Shown here: one piece after another, positions 35,816-46,300 of the stretch
Position numbering within the stretch: the stretch's first letter is position 1
How the letters are laid out: every line of letters starts with the position of its first letter
NCBI GenBank assembly: GCA_038277395.1
Contig: CM076196.1
Coordinates: 128,895,410-128,959,409 of the forward strand
DNA length: 64,000 nucleotides
Direction: 5' to 3'
Origin: Dryocosmus kuriphilus
Lineage: Eukaryota; Arthropoda; Insecta; Hymenoptera; Cynipidae
Translations under genes and position numbers: made by a program
The notes under the pieces: generated by a model
The model's input: the letters and a program-made list of their open reading frames with translations, nothing else
Database searches by the model: none
What the model was told of the DNA's origin: nothing

Positions 35816-35936
35816 GAGTTATTTTTTTGAAATTATTATACCTACAGTTAGAAATAAGTTATAGAGCGTATCACGTTTAGGTAGCGTCTAAACGAGCGGA
35901 TACAAGCCATGTCCTCTTCCCCTTTCTAGGTCCGTA

Positions 35937-37213
35937 GGGTAAGTGTGCCTAAAACGGCCAGTTTAGAATAGAAAAGCAGATTACTTTTAAATATTAAATA
36001 TTAGTTAACAATAAATTGTATTACGAGCAATACTTTTATATATTCTAAATATTGCAAACATTAAATGTCCCAAAGAAAACAGTTAAATAGTAATTTAAGT
36101 GTTTTATATGTGACTTTTAATATTTGCAATATTTAGAATACATAAAAGTATTACTTGTAGAGAGTACAATTCAACGCCATTATAGCCACACGTGTGGCTA
36201 CAATGGCCACCTAAATTGAAGAATTTGAAACTCTTGTTCTTAAATTTTTATAAATAATTGCCGATAATATATTTTGTATACAAGAATAACATTTTTGTGT
36301 AAGAAATATTTTCTAATAATATAAAATACGCGTTGAATTGTACGCAGTTATAAGAAGGATCAATAAATGGTTTACAATCATTTTCACACAGAAAAATGTT
36401 ATTGGTAAGCTTATGAATAAGAATGACGCTTCAAGGCAATTTATTTCACGACAGTTAATGAAAAAGATTTAATATTATAACTATTATGACTTTTAAGAAA
36501 TTGAGATTATAACTTTAAGAAATAAAATTTTATCAGAAAATAAGTTTGGGATGTTGCGCGAATATTTATAACAGTTTCAAATAGTGTTTGCGTAGTTGTA
36601 ATGATATAGTTTCATAAGTACACATGATATATCTTTGTACATGAGAAATCAATTATAATAATGAAATTAAATAATAACTTCAATAATAAATAGTATTATT
36701 TTGAAGATTTAGATTTATAATATATATTAAGATTTATCAATTCAGGTTCCCATCGCTGCCGTGTGACGGCGCGCACAAGCTATTGCTTTGTGGGCTGCTG
36801 GCTGGCCGTTTTATCTACACAACCCATTGGCCGTTTTAGACAAGTATCAATAATTGCATATTATTCCGTTCATTTTAAATGAATATATTTACTACTTGAC
36901 ATTTATTAAGTACTGACGTAACAGCTTAGAGTCCGAAATATAAATGGCCATAATCAACAATAAAAATAATACAAAGTAGATTACTTAATATTATGCCTAA
37001 AGTCCAATCAAAAATGCTTCTCAAGTAAGTTTAAAACTAATAAACTGTTTTATTATTTTACTTTACGTATTTGATGCTACAAATCACCAGCTCGAAATGT
37101 GAATTTCATTAATAAATACATCTGCACTAAGAATCGATATTAATTTTGCTTTCCTAATGAGTTATTAATGATTGGACATGTTATCGCATTGGCCGTTTTA
37201 GGCATACTTCCCC
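35937..37213. mobile_element. TA-flanked TIR element (MITE-like, 1277 bp)
   Basis: Termini GGGTAAGTGTGCCTAAAACG and, reversed, GGGGAAGTATGCCTAAAACG, each flanked by TA (35935-35936, 37214-37215). The GGCCGTTTTA box of the end also recurs internally at ~36807 and ~36830. No transposase frame. TA flanks and TIRs suggest a non-autonomous Tc1/mariner-type element, but the ends differ from the mariner at 4100-7546. Confidence 0.75.
36005..36175. repeat. Internal inverted repeat of the TA-flanked element
   Basis: CAATACTTTTATATATTCTA followed by AATATTGCAAACATTAAA (36029-36068) pairs with TTTAATATTTGCAATATT and TAGAATACATAAAAGTATTA (36116-36155). Pairing extends outward through AAATTGTATTACGAG, giving a ~65-bp imperfect stem with a ~45-base loop. 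Confidence 0.75.
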
Positions 37214-37371
37214 TATCTTTAGACTCGTCTGTACTATAAACGTACATAAACGTATGTACTGTCGAGACTTTTAGACTCGGCCTAAGTTATATCGTGGTTT
37301 CCAGAACTTTAATTTTTAACACATTCAACCTCATATCGATACCTACATTCAATATTAATAATATAATATAT

Positions 37372-37375
<4 letters not shown>

Positions 37376-37430
<55 letters not shown>
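37376..37430. repeat. (TA)n microsatellite
   Basis: About 54 bases of alternating TA. The tyrosine/isoleucine-repeat frames read here are artefacts of the microsatellite. Confidence 0.95.
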
Positions 37431-37431
<1 letters not shown>

Positions 37432-38668
37432 TATATGGTGGTTGTAAAAAGTTGACCATTTTAAGTCCAAGCCATTTTCCACAGTTTCTTTCATTAATAC
37501 ATTTTTTCCAAAAATATCTCGACAAAGTACTTATATCCAAGCAGAATTTAGTACAGTTTCCAAATTCTAGACGGCTTCGTTTAGAAATTATTTTAAAAAA
37601 TCTGCCCGCTTCGCTGGCACATTCTCATGTGCTCATGTTCTCTTCGTGCTCGGTTTTCGTTACTCATGGATCTGAAGTTTTCAAAACACCTGCTTTCAAT
37701 AAAATTATTGAATTTGAATTTTATTAAAAATTATAAAGAAAACTAGTGATCGTCGTGCTTCGCACTCCGATATATTTAAACCTTGCGCTTTGCGATCGGG
37801 TGTTTTTGGTCCTCGCGCTTTTCAGAACACTTGTCACAAGTTTTCAAAACACTTGCTTTTAATGGTATTAATAAATTTGAATTTTATTAATAATTAAAAA
37901 AGAAATTATTTTACTTAAGGGTCTATCGCCCTTAAGGAATACATTCTCATCACGATACTCGCGCTCCGCGCTTGACAATTAAATTTTTTTTTTTTAATCC
38001 ATCGTAGATTAGTAAGGTTTTTTTTGTGATTTTCCAAATTTTCACAATGCAGGATTTCTATTCCTGAAAGTAAAACAATGAGTATTATAAATAAAATGTG
38101 TAGGTTTTTCCAAGGTGTAAAATTCTGCTCGTTCATATATTCTCATATCTTGCATAATTTTGCTGCAAAGTGGATATCTTTATATTTAATAAAATATTTC
38201 ACGAATAACTCAAAAACGATGCGGCTTTACAAAAAAATTATAGAAAATAATTTTGTAGATCTTTCTGAGATGAACAAATTTGTTCATTATCATTTCTTTC
38301 GTATCTTGCACAGTTTGGCGGGAAATTTGAATTTTTTATTTTTTTCTAGCGTTTTCTCGATTAAAAGCAAAACCGTGCATTTGACCATAAAACAGTTAAA
38401 ACAAAATTTGTAGATCTTTTTGAGTTGAAGAACTTTGTTTGTAATGATTTTTTTGTATCTTGAATATTTTGGCAGGAAACCACAGTTTTTTATTTTTAAC
38501 AACGTTTTCTCGATTAAAACAAAAATCGTGCATTTTATCAAAAAACGGTTAAGACAAAATTTGTAGATTTTTTTAGAAGAACATATTTAGTTATATGTGT
38601 ATTTTGTGTACATATCTCGCATAGTTTAGCCGGAAAATTATTTTTTGATAGTGTCAAACCCGTTTTTG

Positions 38669-39004
38669 ATGGATAAAACCATAACCGTTGGTCAAAAACC
38701 GCTGGTTAACGAACTCGTTTTTTCTCTTTCAGCCCTGAAGAAGTGTGCCAAAGTGCTATCCAATCCGATTGGTCCTTCGAAAGTTATCGCGGTCACAGAC
38801 GCCGACAACGACGACGACAACGACAACGACGACGGCAACGACAACGACGACGACAACAGACAGACAGACATCGTCGTAAAAACCATTTTTTCTTACTCGG
38901 GGGGTCTCAAAACGTGGAGATTTGATGAAAACTGGAGGGGTCAAATTTTACACAAATCTAATACTTTCTCTGATGAGAATGTAATAAGAAATTCATGTTT
39001 TTGA
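38669..39004 (+). CDS. Recurrent short ORF, unit 1 (unknown function)
   Basis: ATG at 38669, 111 codons. It starts MDKTITVGQKPLVNELVFSL, then LKKCAKVLSNPIGPSKVIAV, an Asp/Asn tract from the (GAC/AAC) repeat, RQTDIVVKTIF, and a tail LKTWRFDENWRGQILHKSNT. It is the longest of eight related frames in this repeat family. No domain recognised. The conserved frame could be selection or simply recent copying of one sequence, so protein status is doubtful. The same start context (TTTTTGATGG) is kept in units 3, 4, 5 and 8. Confidence 0.25.
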   Translation: MDKTITVGQKPLVNELVFSLSALKKCAKVLSNPIGPSKVIAVTDADNDDDNDNDDGNDNDDDNRQTDIVVKTIFSYSGGLKTWRFDENWRGQILHKSNTFSDENVIRNSCF

Positions 39005-39760
39005 TATACTTTAATCGACTGGTAGGCGTGAGAAACATGATGAGAATGCGCCTGAGTAGCGGGCAGATTTTTCAATAACTTCTAAGAACTTTTTATTAGC
39101 TGTGTAATAATGTATTTTTGGATTAAAACAGCTATATTATGCGTTTCGTCAATAAAATATACGCTGGATGAAAAAATTGTGTTTAGAAAATTTGTAGGTC
39201 TATCCAAGATGAACAATTTTGCTTCATAATATTTTCTCGTATTTTTAATATTTTTCACGAAAACTGGATTTGTTTGTATTTAATAACATATTTCACGAAT
39301 AACTCAAAAACTACGCGTCTGTCGAAAAAAATTATGAAGAAAAAATTTGTACATATTTTTGAGATGAATAGCTTTGTTTATTATCATTCTTTTCTTATCT
39401 TGCATAGTTTGGCGGGAAATTTGAATTTTTGATTTTTAATAACGTTTCCTCGATTAAAAAAAGAACTGTGCATTTTAGAAAAAAATGGTTAATACAAAAT
39501 TTGTAGATCTTTTCTAGTTGAACAACTTTTTTTATTATCAGTTTTTTCTTATCTTGAATATGTTGTCAAGAAACCACAGTTTTTGATTTTTAATAACGTT
39601 TCCTCGATTAAAACAAAAACTGTGCTTTTTATCAAAAAATGGTTAAAGCAAGATTTGTAGATTTTTTTGAGGTGAACAATTTTACCCTCCACCATTTTTT
39701 ATGTATCTCGGATATTTTAGCCGGAAAATGGATTTTTTGATTTTGTGAAAACTGTTATTG

Positions 39761-40060
39761 GTGGATAAAACCATAACCACTGGTCAAAAATTGCTGGTTA
39801 ACGAACTCATCCTTTCTTTTTGGACTCTGAAGAAGTGTGCCAAAGCGCAATCCAATCTGATGATTCTTTCAAAAGTTATCGCAGTAACAGACGCCGACAA
39901 CGACAACGACAACCACGGCAACGACGACAACAACAGACGTACAGACACCGTCGTAAAAACCGTTTTTTTTTCTCACTCAGGGGGTCTCAAAACGTGGAGA
40001 TTTGATGAAATCCGCGAAAGTCAGTTTTCACATAAAACTAATACCTCCTCATTGAGATGA
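39761..40060 (+). CDS. Recurrent short ORF, unit 2 (start codon GTG)
   Basis: Same frame as unit 1, but the ATG is GTG here, so translation from this site is unlikely without an upstream start. It reads DKTITTGQKLLVNELILSF, LKKCAKAQSNLMILSKVIAV, a Asp/Asn tract, RRTDTVVKTVFF, and LKTWRFDEIRESQFSHKTNT to a stop at the element's 3' hairpin. ~100 codons without a stop. Confidence 0.2.
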   Translation: MDKTITTGQKLLVNELILSFWTLKKCAKAQSNLMILSKVIAVTDADNDNDNHGNDDNNRRTDTVVKTVFFSHSGGLKTWRFDEIRESQFSHKTNTSSLR

Positions 40061-40065
40061 GAATG

Positions 40066-42177
40066 CAAAAATGACCTAAAATGGCTGATAACGCACCTGT
40101 TCCAGACTACAAATTTAAATTGAAAAATTGCTAAACAATATGAACAAAACTGTTTAATATTTGAAATTTACAGATATCACTTATAAAGAGTTGAAAAAGA
40201 TAATGATAGAGAGAGGGTTCAATATTTAAGAGTTAAGGACTTATAATGGCATTTCAAAGTGTGCCCCACAAGTTTTTTGTCTAGTGACGCGGCATTGGTA
40301 TTTTAGGATAAATCTTGAAACTAATTATTTATACCATTCATAATCCAGGCTAAAATGATAAATTTTACACTCACGAAAATTTTAGTACAGTTAAAAATCG
40401 ATTTATCAACGCGTTGATTCCAAAAAACAGTAAATAATTAACACTATTTATGCATAATATTTTGTATAAAATGTGCGGTAAAGCTCTCTATATTAATGTG
40501 TTATACTATAAAATGAGAGAATATTTTGAAACGCTGAATTACAATCAAATCACCCAAATGTATATTAAGGTTAATATTTCAGTTTCAAAAAGTATTCTAG
40601 TGAAAATATATGCGATACGTGAAAGTATTTTTCGTTTAAAATCACGCTATAAATTAGTTGCATAGTCGTATGTATAGTCGTGTGAAATAGACATAGGTGT
40701 GGGGTTTGAGAGATTAACGAGGCGGAACCTGGTCCGAGGGATGAATCGATTTATTTATTTTTTTTTTTTTTTTGCTCTCTTCAAGATGCCACAGCCGACC
40801 GACAACTTAGAACCGAGGCGTCGCGTCGCCTAATCGGCTTGTTATCTTGGTTTCGCGATCGTTCTGACGACTGCGTCTGTTCCAACATGCATCCCATCGA
40901 GTTATATCTCTGACGGCCAACTCTTTAATTACTTTCTCCTCTACCATGTATGCTTTTTGGCATTTCATCTGCATTTTACGCGTTCGATGAACTTCCATTT
41001 AATAGCGAAACTTTAACACTGCATCCAAGAATTTCTACCCACTGAAAACAAGTTTTACAAAAACTCCAACTTACATACCTTTTATTGTATATAAAGTCAC
41101 ACATTTCCACAGCAAAGTACAGTTCAGTTCCTGAATTGATGTATTTATTATTTTGTTATTTATTTATCCATCAGTCATTGACCAATTACAACATAACTTA
41201 TCTTTAAAAGTTAAGGAGGAACATGCAATGAGTAAAATCAAAAAATTTTTTATGTTCTTGAAATGTGGTAAACTTATATTAATGCCGTGTCTTTTCGCAA
41301 AACATAAGAACATTACCACGTTTTCTAGCAAACATGAGCTTTTAAATAAACATAGTGTCTTATGGACCTAACCTAGCAGAATCATGTAAATCGGAGATTT
41401 TTATTCTAAAATCCAAGATATTTACTCAGGAAATATACGCAAGTGTAGAAGGATCTTTCTAAAAGTCAGAAGAATTATTAAACTGAGAACTCACCACTGA
41501 TTAATATATAATAATTAATTTTATAGTGTGGTCTAAATCAATTGGTTACCAAAAATTCAAGCGCAATTTGGCAGCATTGCATGAGGAAACCGATTTGGTG
41601 GGAAACCAACTTATTGAATATTTTAAATGCCAACAGGAGTACTAACATGATAACACATAAAAAACGGAGTCAGCTTGCTTCCAACTTCCGTGCAATGACC
41701 AAACCTAACCATGATTTTAACGTGTCAATGAAAACTTCACAAATCATATTCAATTAAGATAAACAGCCCAGTCACCGTCAGCTTAAGAGAATTCGTTGAC
41801 TTCAAATTCAGAAAATTATTTGGGAAGGATAATTTAACAAACTGTTGATACTAATTAAAGCATTGAACTTTGTGTTTAGAAGTTATCTTCATCCGAATAT
41901 GCCGAAAACGGCCTTTTTTGCACTTTCAGGTTAGAATATATCAAAATTATGACGTGATAGACCATGTCTATTGCCAGATTTGGATTCAGCGCGAAAAGTT
42001 ACGTGAGAAAACACCTTCAAATCTCAGTGGGGCAAATCTTGTAGGCCTGTGTAATGATTTTACTCCACACATTAATTAAAAAAATTCAAGGGATATTTTT
42101 ATATAAGTTAGGTGACCCTCCCTATCCCCGCTCAGGTCCCTATTTACCCTCACGTCTGAACATTTCTGTTTTTAAAA
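40066..42177. other. Spacer between repeat copies I and II, no gene seen
   Basis: AT-rich with a T-run at 40755-40772. Frames at 40450-40665, 40807-40998 (minus, basic), 41153-41371 and 41542-41757 are 60-72 codons with no recognised domain. No TIR or LTR pair found. It could be a pre-existing target or an unrecognised insertion. Confidence 0.4.
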
Positions 42178-44994
42178 AATCTGCCCGCTCCGCGGGCACA
42201 TTCCCATCGCCCGCCACGCGCGCCGCTTCGCGCGAAGTATGAGCGCGCCTAGGGCGTGTGGCCTGGCGGACGTTGAGCTTCGCGCTCCGATATATTTAAG
42301 CCTCGCGCTTCGCGCTCGGACGTTTTTGGTCCTTGCACATCGTGCTCGGTATTCGTTACTTGGGTCTTGAAATTTCAAAATAGCTACTTTTAATGAGATT
42401 ATTAAATTTGAATTCTTTATTAAAAATTACAAAAGAAATTATTTTATTTAAGGCTCTATCGACCTTAAGGAATACATTCGCAATATCAAACTCGCACTTC
42501 GCGCTCGACAATTCAATTTTTTTTAAACACATTGTAGATTGGTAAAGTTTTTTTGTGTGTTTCCAAATTTTCACAATGTAGGATTTCGAATCTTAAAAGA
42601 ACAATTCTGCTTGTTAATATTTTCTCATATCTTGCACAGTTCTGCTCAAAAGTGGTTTTCTTGATATTTCATAACATATTTCACGAATAACTCAAAAACT
42701 ATGCGTCTGTTCAAAAAAATGATGGAGAGAAAATTTGTAGAACCTTTTGAGGTGAACAACTTTGTTTATTATCATTTTCTACGTATCTTGCAAAGTTTGG
42801 CGGGAAATTTGAATCTTTTCTTTTTAATAACGTTTTCTCGATTAAAACAAAAACCGTGCATTTTATCAAAAAATGGTTGAAACAAAATTTGTAAATTTTT
42901 CTTAGATGAACAATTTTACTTCCTACTGTTTTTTCTTGTAGCTCGCATATTTTAGCCGGAAAATTGATTTTTTGATTTTGTGAAAACCGTTTTTGATGGA
43001 TAAAACCATAACCACTAGTCAAAAACCGCTGGTTAACGAAGTCGTGCTCTCTTTTTGGACCCTGAAGAAGTGTGCCAAAGCGCAATTCAATTTCATGATT
43101 CTTTCAAAAGTTATCGCGGTAACAGACGCCAACGACAACAACGACAATGACGACAACAACAACAACAGACAGACAGACACGATCGTAAAAACCGTTTTTT
43201 TTCTCACTCAGGGGGCTCAAAACGTGGAGATTTGATGAAAACTTCGAGGGTCAAATTTTACATAAACCTAGTACCTTCTCTAATGAGAATGTAAAAATTG
43301 CATTTTTTAACCAAACTATGTAAAAAATTAAGAATTTCACGTTTTTCATATACTTTAATCAACTGGTAAGCGTGTGAAATATGATGAGCATGTGCCTGAG
43401 TAGCGGGCAGATTTTTCAATAACTTTTAATAACTTTTTATTAACTTCATGATACTGTATTTTTTTATTAAAGCAACTATTATACGTTTTATGTATAAACT
43501 ATGCATTGGATCAAAAACTCGCTTTAAAAAATTTTTTAGACTTTTTTAAGATGAAAAATTCTGCTTATTAATATTTTCTCGTATCTCGCATGGTTTTGCT
43601 GAAAAGTGTATTTGTTTGTATTTACTAACATATTTCACGAATAACTCAAAAACTACGCGTCTGTTCAAAAAAATGATAGAGAGCAAATCTGTAGATATTT
43701 TTGAGCTGAACATCCTTATTTATTACCATTTTTTTCGTATCTTGAATATTTTGGCAAGAAACCACCGTCTTTTGTTTTCAATAACGTTTTCTCGATTAAA
43801 ACAAAAACCGTGCTTTTTATCAAAACATGGTTCAAAGAAAATTTGTAGATGTGAACAAATTTACTGTCTACTGTTTTTTTTTGTATCTCACATATTTTAG
43901 TCGAAAAATGGATTTTTTGTTTTTGTGAAAACAGTTTTTGATGGATAAAACCATAACCACTGGTCAAAAACCGCTGGTTAATGGAACTCTTTCTTTATTT
44001 TTGGACTCTGAAGAAGTGTGCCAAAGCGCAATTCAATCTGATGATTCTTTCAAAATTTATCGCGGTAAAAAACGCCGAAGACGACAACAACTCCAACGAC
44101 AACAACGACAACAACATCAAACAGACACCGTCGCAAAAACCGTTTTTTCTCACTCAGGGGGTCTCAAAACGTGAAGGTTTGATGAAAACTGCTAGGGTCA
44201 AATTTTACATAAACCTAGTACCTTCTCTAATGAGAATGTAAAAATTGCATTTTTTAACCAAACTATGTAAAAAATTAAGAATTTCACGTTTTTCATATAC
44301 TTTAATCAACTAGTAAGCGTGAGAAACATGATGACCATGTGCCTGAGTAGCGGGCAGATTTTTCAATAACTTTTAATAACTTTTATTAACTTCATGATAG
44401 TGTATTTTTTGATTAAAGCAACTATTATACGTTTTATGTATAAACTATGCATTGGATCAAAAACTCGCTTTAAAAAGGTTTGTAGACCTTTTTAAGATGA
44501 AAAATTCTGCTTATTAATATTTTCTCGTATCTCGCATAGTTTTTCTGAAAAGTGTATTTGTTTGTATTTACTAACATACTTCACGAATAACTCAAAAACT
44601 ACGCGTCTGTTCAAAAAAATGACAGATAGCAAATCTGTAGATCTTTTTGAGCTGAGCATCTTTGTTTATTGCCATTTTTTTCGTATCTTGAATATTTTGG
44701 CAAGAAACCATAGTTTTTTATTTTTAATAGCATTTTTTCGATTAAAACAAAAACCGCGCTTTCTATCAAAAAATAGTTAAAACAAAATTTTTATATTTTT
44801 CTGAGATGAACAATTTTACTCTCTACTGTTTTTTTTTGTATCTCGCATATTTTAGCCGGAAAATGGATTTTTTGATTTTGTGAAAACCATTTTTGATGGA
44901 TAAAACCATAACCACTGGTCAAAAACGGCTGGTTAACGAACTCCTCCTTTCTTTTTGGACCCGAAGAAATGTGCCAAAGCGCAATCCAATCTGA
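42178..44994 (+). repeat. Tandem-unit repeat element, copy II (plus), truncated
   Basis: Starts AAATCTGCCCGCTCCGCGGG, a perfect GC hairpin, then CGCGCCGCTTCGCGCG tracts, then three units with short-ORF starts at ~42996, 43941 and 44897 (spacing ~945-955). The last unit breaks off at 44994, where a LINE fragment with an (ATTT)n tail is joined. Unit boundaries carry CTGAGTAGCGGGCAGATTTT (43398, 44345), echoing the element head. Confidence 0.75.
42993..43235 (+). CDS. Recurrent short ORF, unit 3
   Basis: 80 codons from GTTTTTG/ATG context. MMDKTITTSQKPLVNEVVL, LKKCAKAQFNFMILSKVIAV, Asn/Asp tract, RQTDTIVKTVFF, then a frame change in the G-run (CAGGGGGC instead of CAGGGGGTC) gives the divergent ending AQNVEI. 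Units 4 and 5 keep the N-terminal part but are broken (unit 4 frameshifted near 43985; unit 5 cut by the LINE fragment). Confidence 0.2.
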   Translation: MMDKTITTSQKPLVNEVVLSFWTLKKCAKAQFNFMILSKVIAVTDANDNNDNDDNNNNRQTDTIVKTVFFLTQGAQNVEI

Positions 44995-46062
44995 TTTATT
45001 TATTTATTTGAATAAACAAAGCCCAACAGTTCAAGAACCATTAACAGGGCTACAATATGTACATTTAATAGAGCATATAATGTGAGCACGCAAATACTTA
45101 AGAATTTAAACTAGTGGATGTGTATTCAATGTATTGATGTACAACACGCGTAAATTCGGATACAGAAGAGCAAAACAGATCAATTTCATTGTTAATAAGT
45201 GATAACATAAATTCATTTGAATTGTGAAACATAGTGAATAATGGTGAATGGCGCGGATCGATGAAGACAAATAGAATGGCGGTGTACTACGTGAGTGGTA
45301 TTTTGATACATTCAACGGCACTCGCTCAAGTATTGCAGGGCAATCAGTAGGACCACGAATAATTTTAAATATAGTCAAGATCTCTGTGAATTTGCGTCTA
45401 TCATCAAGTGACCAGAAACTAAATCTACACCGTAATGCCGAATGGTCGGATCCACGGGGAGGATAGATTTGATCATCTTTCCAAGCCATATACTTTAGAA
45501 ATCGTCTTTGACATTTCTTGATGGAATTAACGTGTTTTTTCTTTAAATCAGGTGACCAAATTACAAACGCATATTCCAGTTTCGACCTAACCAAGGCACA
45601 GAACATAGTCACGAGAGGCAATATTGTCTTAAAGTGTCTGCAGGAACGCATAAGAAAGCCTAATGAGTTATTAGCACTAGATACAATTTCATCAATGTAC
45701 GCATCAAGGTTAAACGGCTATCATAGAGAATACCAAGGTCCCTGTAAGTTTCAACTCTTTTTAAATCTACACCCTCAATAAAATAGCGATGATGTAATAT
45801 AAATCTCTTATTCGAAAATGATAGAATCTTACACTTAGACGGATTCAAGTTAAGATTATTGGTTTTACACTAGGTGTTAAAGTTATCTAAGTTAGCTTGC
45901 AATGCGTGGCAGGAGTTTAAATTAGCAATGGGCATATATAGTTTTACATCATCAACATATAACAGGTGACGTCATGATAGAGAGAGTGATACATCTTTCA
46001 TTTGTACCAAGAATAGTAATGGTCCCAGATTGGAACCTTGCGGTACACCTGACGTGGGCGAT
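44993..46062 (-). mobile_element. 5'-truncated LINE fragment
   Basis: Minus-strand LINE 3' portion: RT C-terminal half, then 3' UTR, then an AAATAAATAAATAAAT tail (plus strand ATTTATTTATTTATTT at 44995-45010) that abuts unit 5 of the repeat array. Typical of incomplete target-primed reverse transcription. The 5' break is near 46062, next to a coiled-coil frame. Confidence 0.8.
45106..46062 (-). pseudogene. LINE reverse transcriptase, C-terminal half, broken
   Basis: Reads SGVPQGSNLGPLLF at ~46045 (RT motif 4), LLYVDDVKLYMPI (catalytic DD pair) with shifts between, NLNPSKCKILSFSNKR and VDLKRVETYRDLGILYDSRL (thumb side), then MRSCRHFKTILPLVTMFCAL, RSKLEYAFVIWSPD and a cysteine-poor C-terminal region to 45106. 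It belongs to the same broad Jockey/CR1/R1-type group as the LINE at 16338-21103 but is a different lineage. Stops and frameshifts at ~45655 and ~45960; no endonuclease part. Confidence 0.8.
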
Positions 46063-46094
46063 CAGTGATCAGAAGAAAAATATAAATTTGATAA

Positions 46095-46300
46095 TGGAAC
46101 TCAAGCAAAAAGAAAAACTTTTAAAAGAAAAGCAGAATGAAATCGACAAGGAAATTTTTGAAAAAGAATTACAAGACATTATTGAAGAGATAGCATCACT
46201 AAACAAAGAAGATTTTTATTTGAAAGAAGAGTTTAGTCAAAGCAGGAAAGAAGAAGCAGTCCGTAAAAAGATTGAAATGGAAGCCAAAAAGCGTGATAAA
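46095..46300 (+). pseudogene. Coiled-coil ORF fragment cut by hAT insertion
   Basis: A plus-strand frame rich in Lys/Glu with heptad character: MELKQKEKLLKEKQNEIDKE, LQDIIEEIASLNKEDFYLKE, EEAVRKKIEMEAKKRDK. It stops being coding-like exactly where the hAT terminus CAGGGCTCCC begins (46301). The upstream end meets the LINE fragment. Family unknown; it may belong to the DNA that received the hAT insertion. Confidence 0.35.

Larger units (their letters stand above)
37595..40065 (+). repeat. Tandem-unit repeat element, copy I (plus)
   Basis: Begins AAAAAATCTGCCCGCTTCGC, a GC head able to form a hairpin. It continues with CGCGCTTCGCGCTCG-like tracts, then two units (~1.09 kb spacing, ATG/GTG sites at 38669 and 39761). 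Each unit has several ~125-bp subrepeats (TGGCGGGAAATTTGAATTTT, CTCGATTAAAACAAAAACCG), the short ORF, a (GACAAC)n tract and ACAGACAG. It ends at CTCATTGAGATGAGAATG (~40050-40062), a 7-bp stem hairpin. Possibly a Helentron-like non-autonomous element; inference only. Confidence 0.75.

Noticed and set aside
37309..37540. Tyr/Ile-repeat minus-strand frames
   Set aside because: Translation of the (TA)n microsatellite.
38743..38944. Arg/Gln-rich and Val/Ser-rich frames around (GACAAC)n
   Set aside because: Alternative readings of the microsatellite in the repeat unit.
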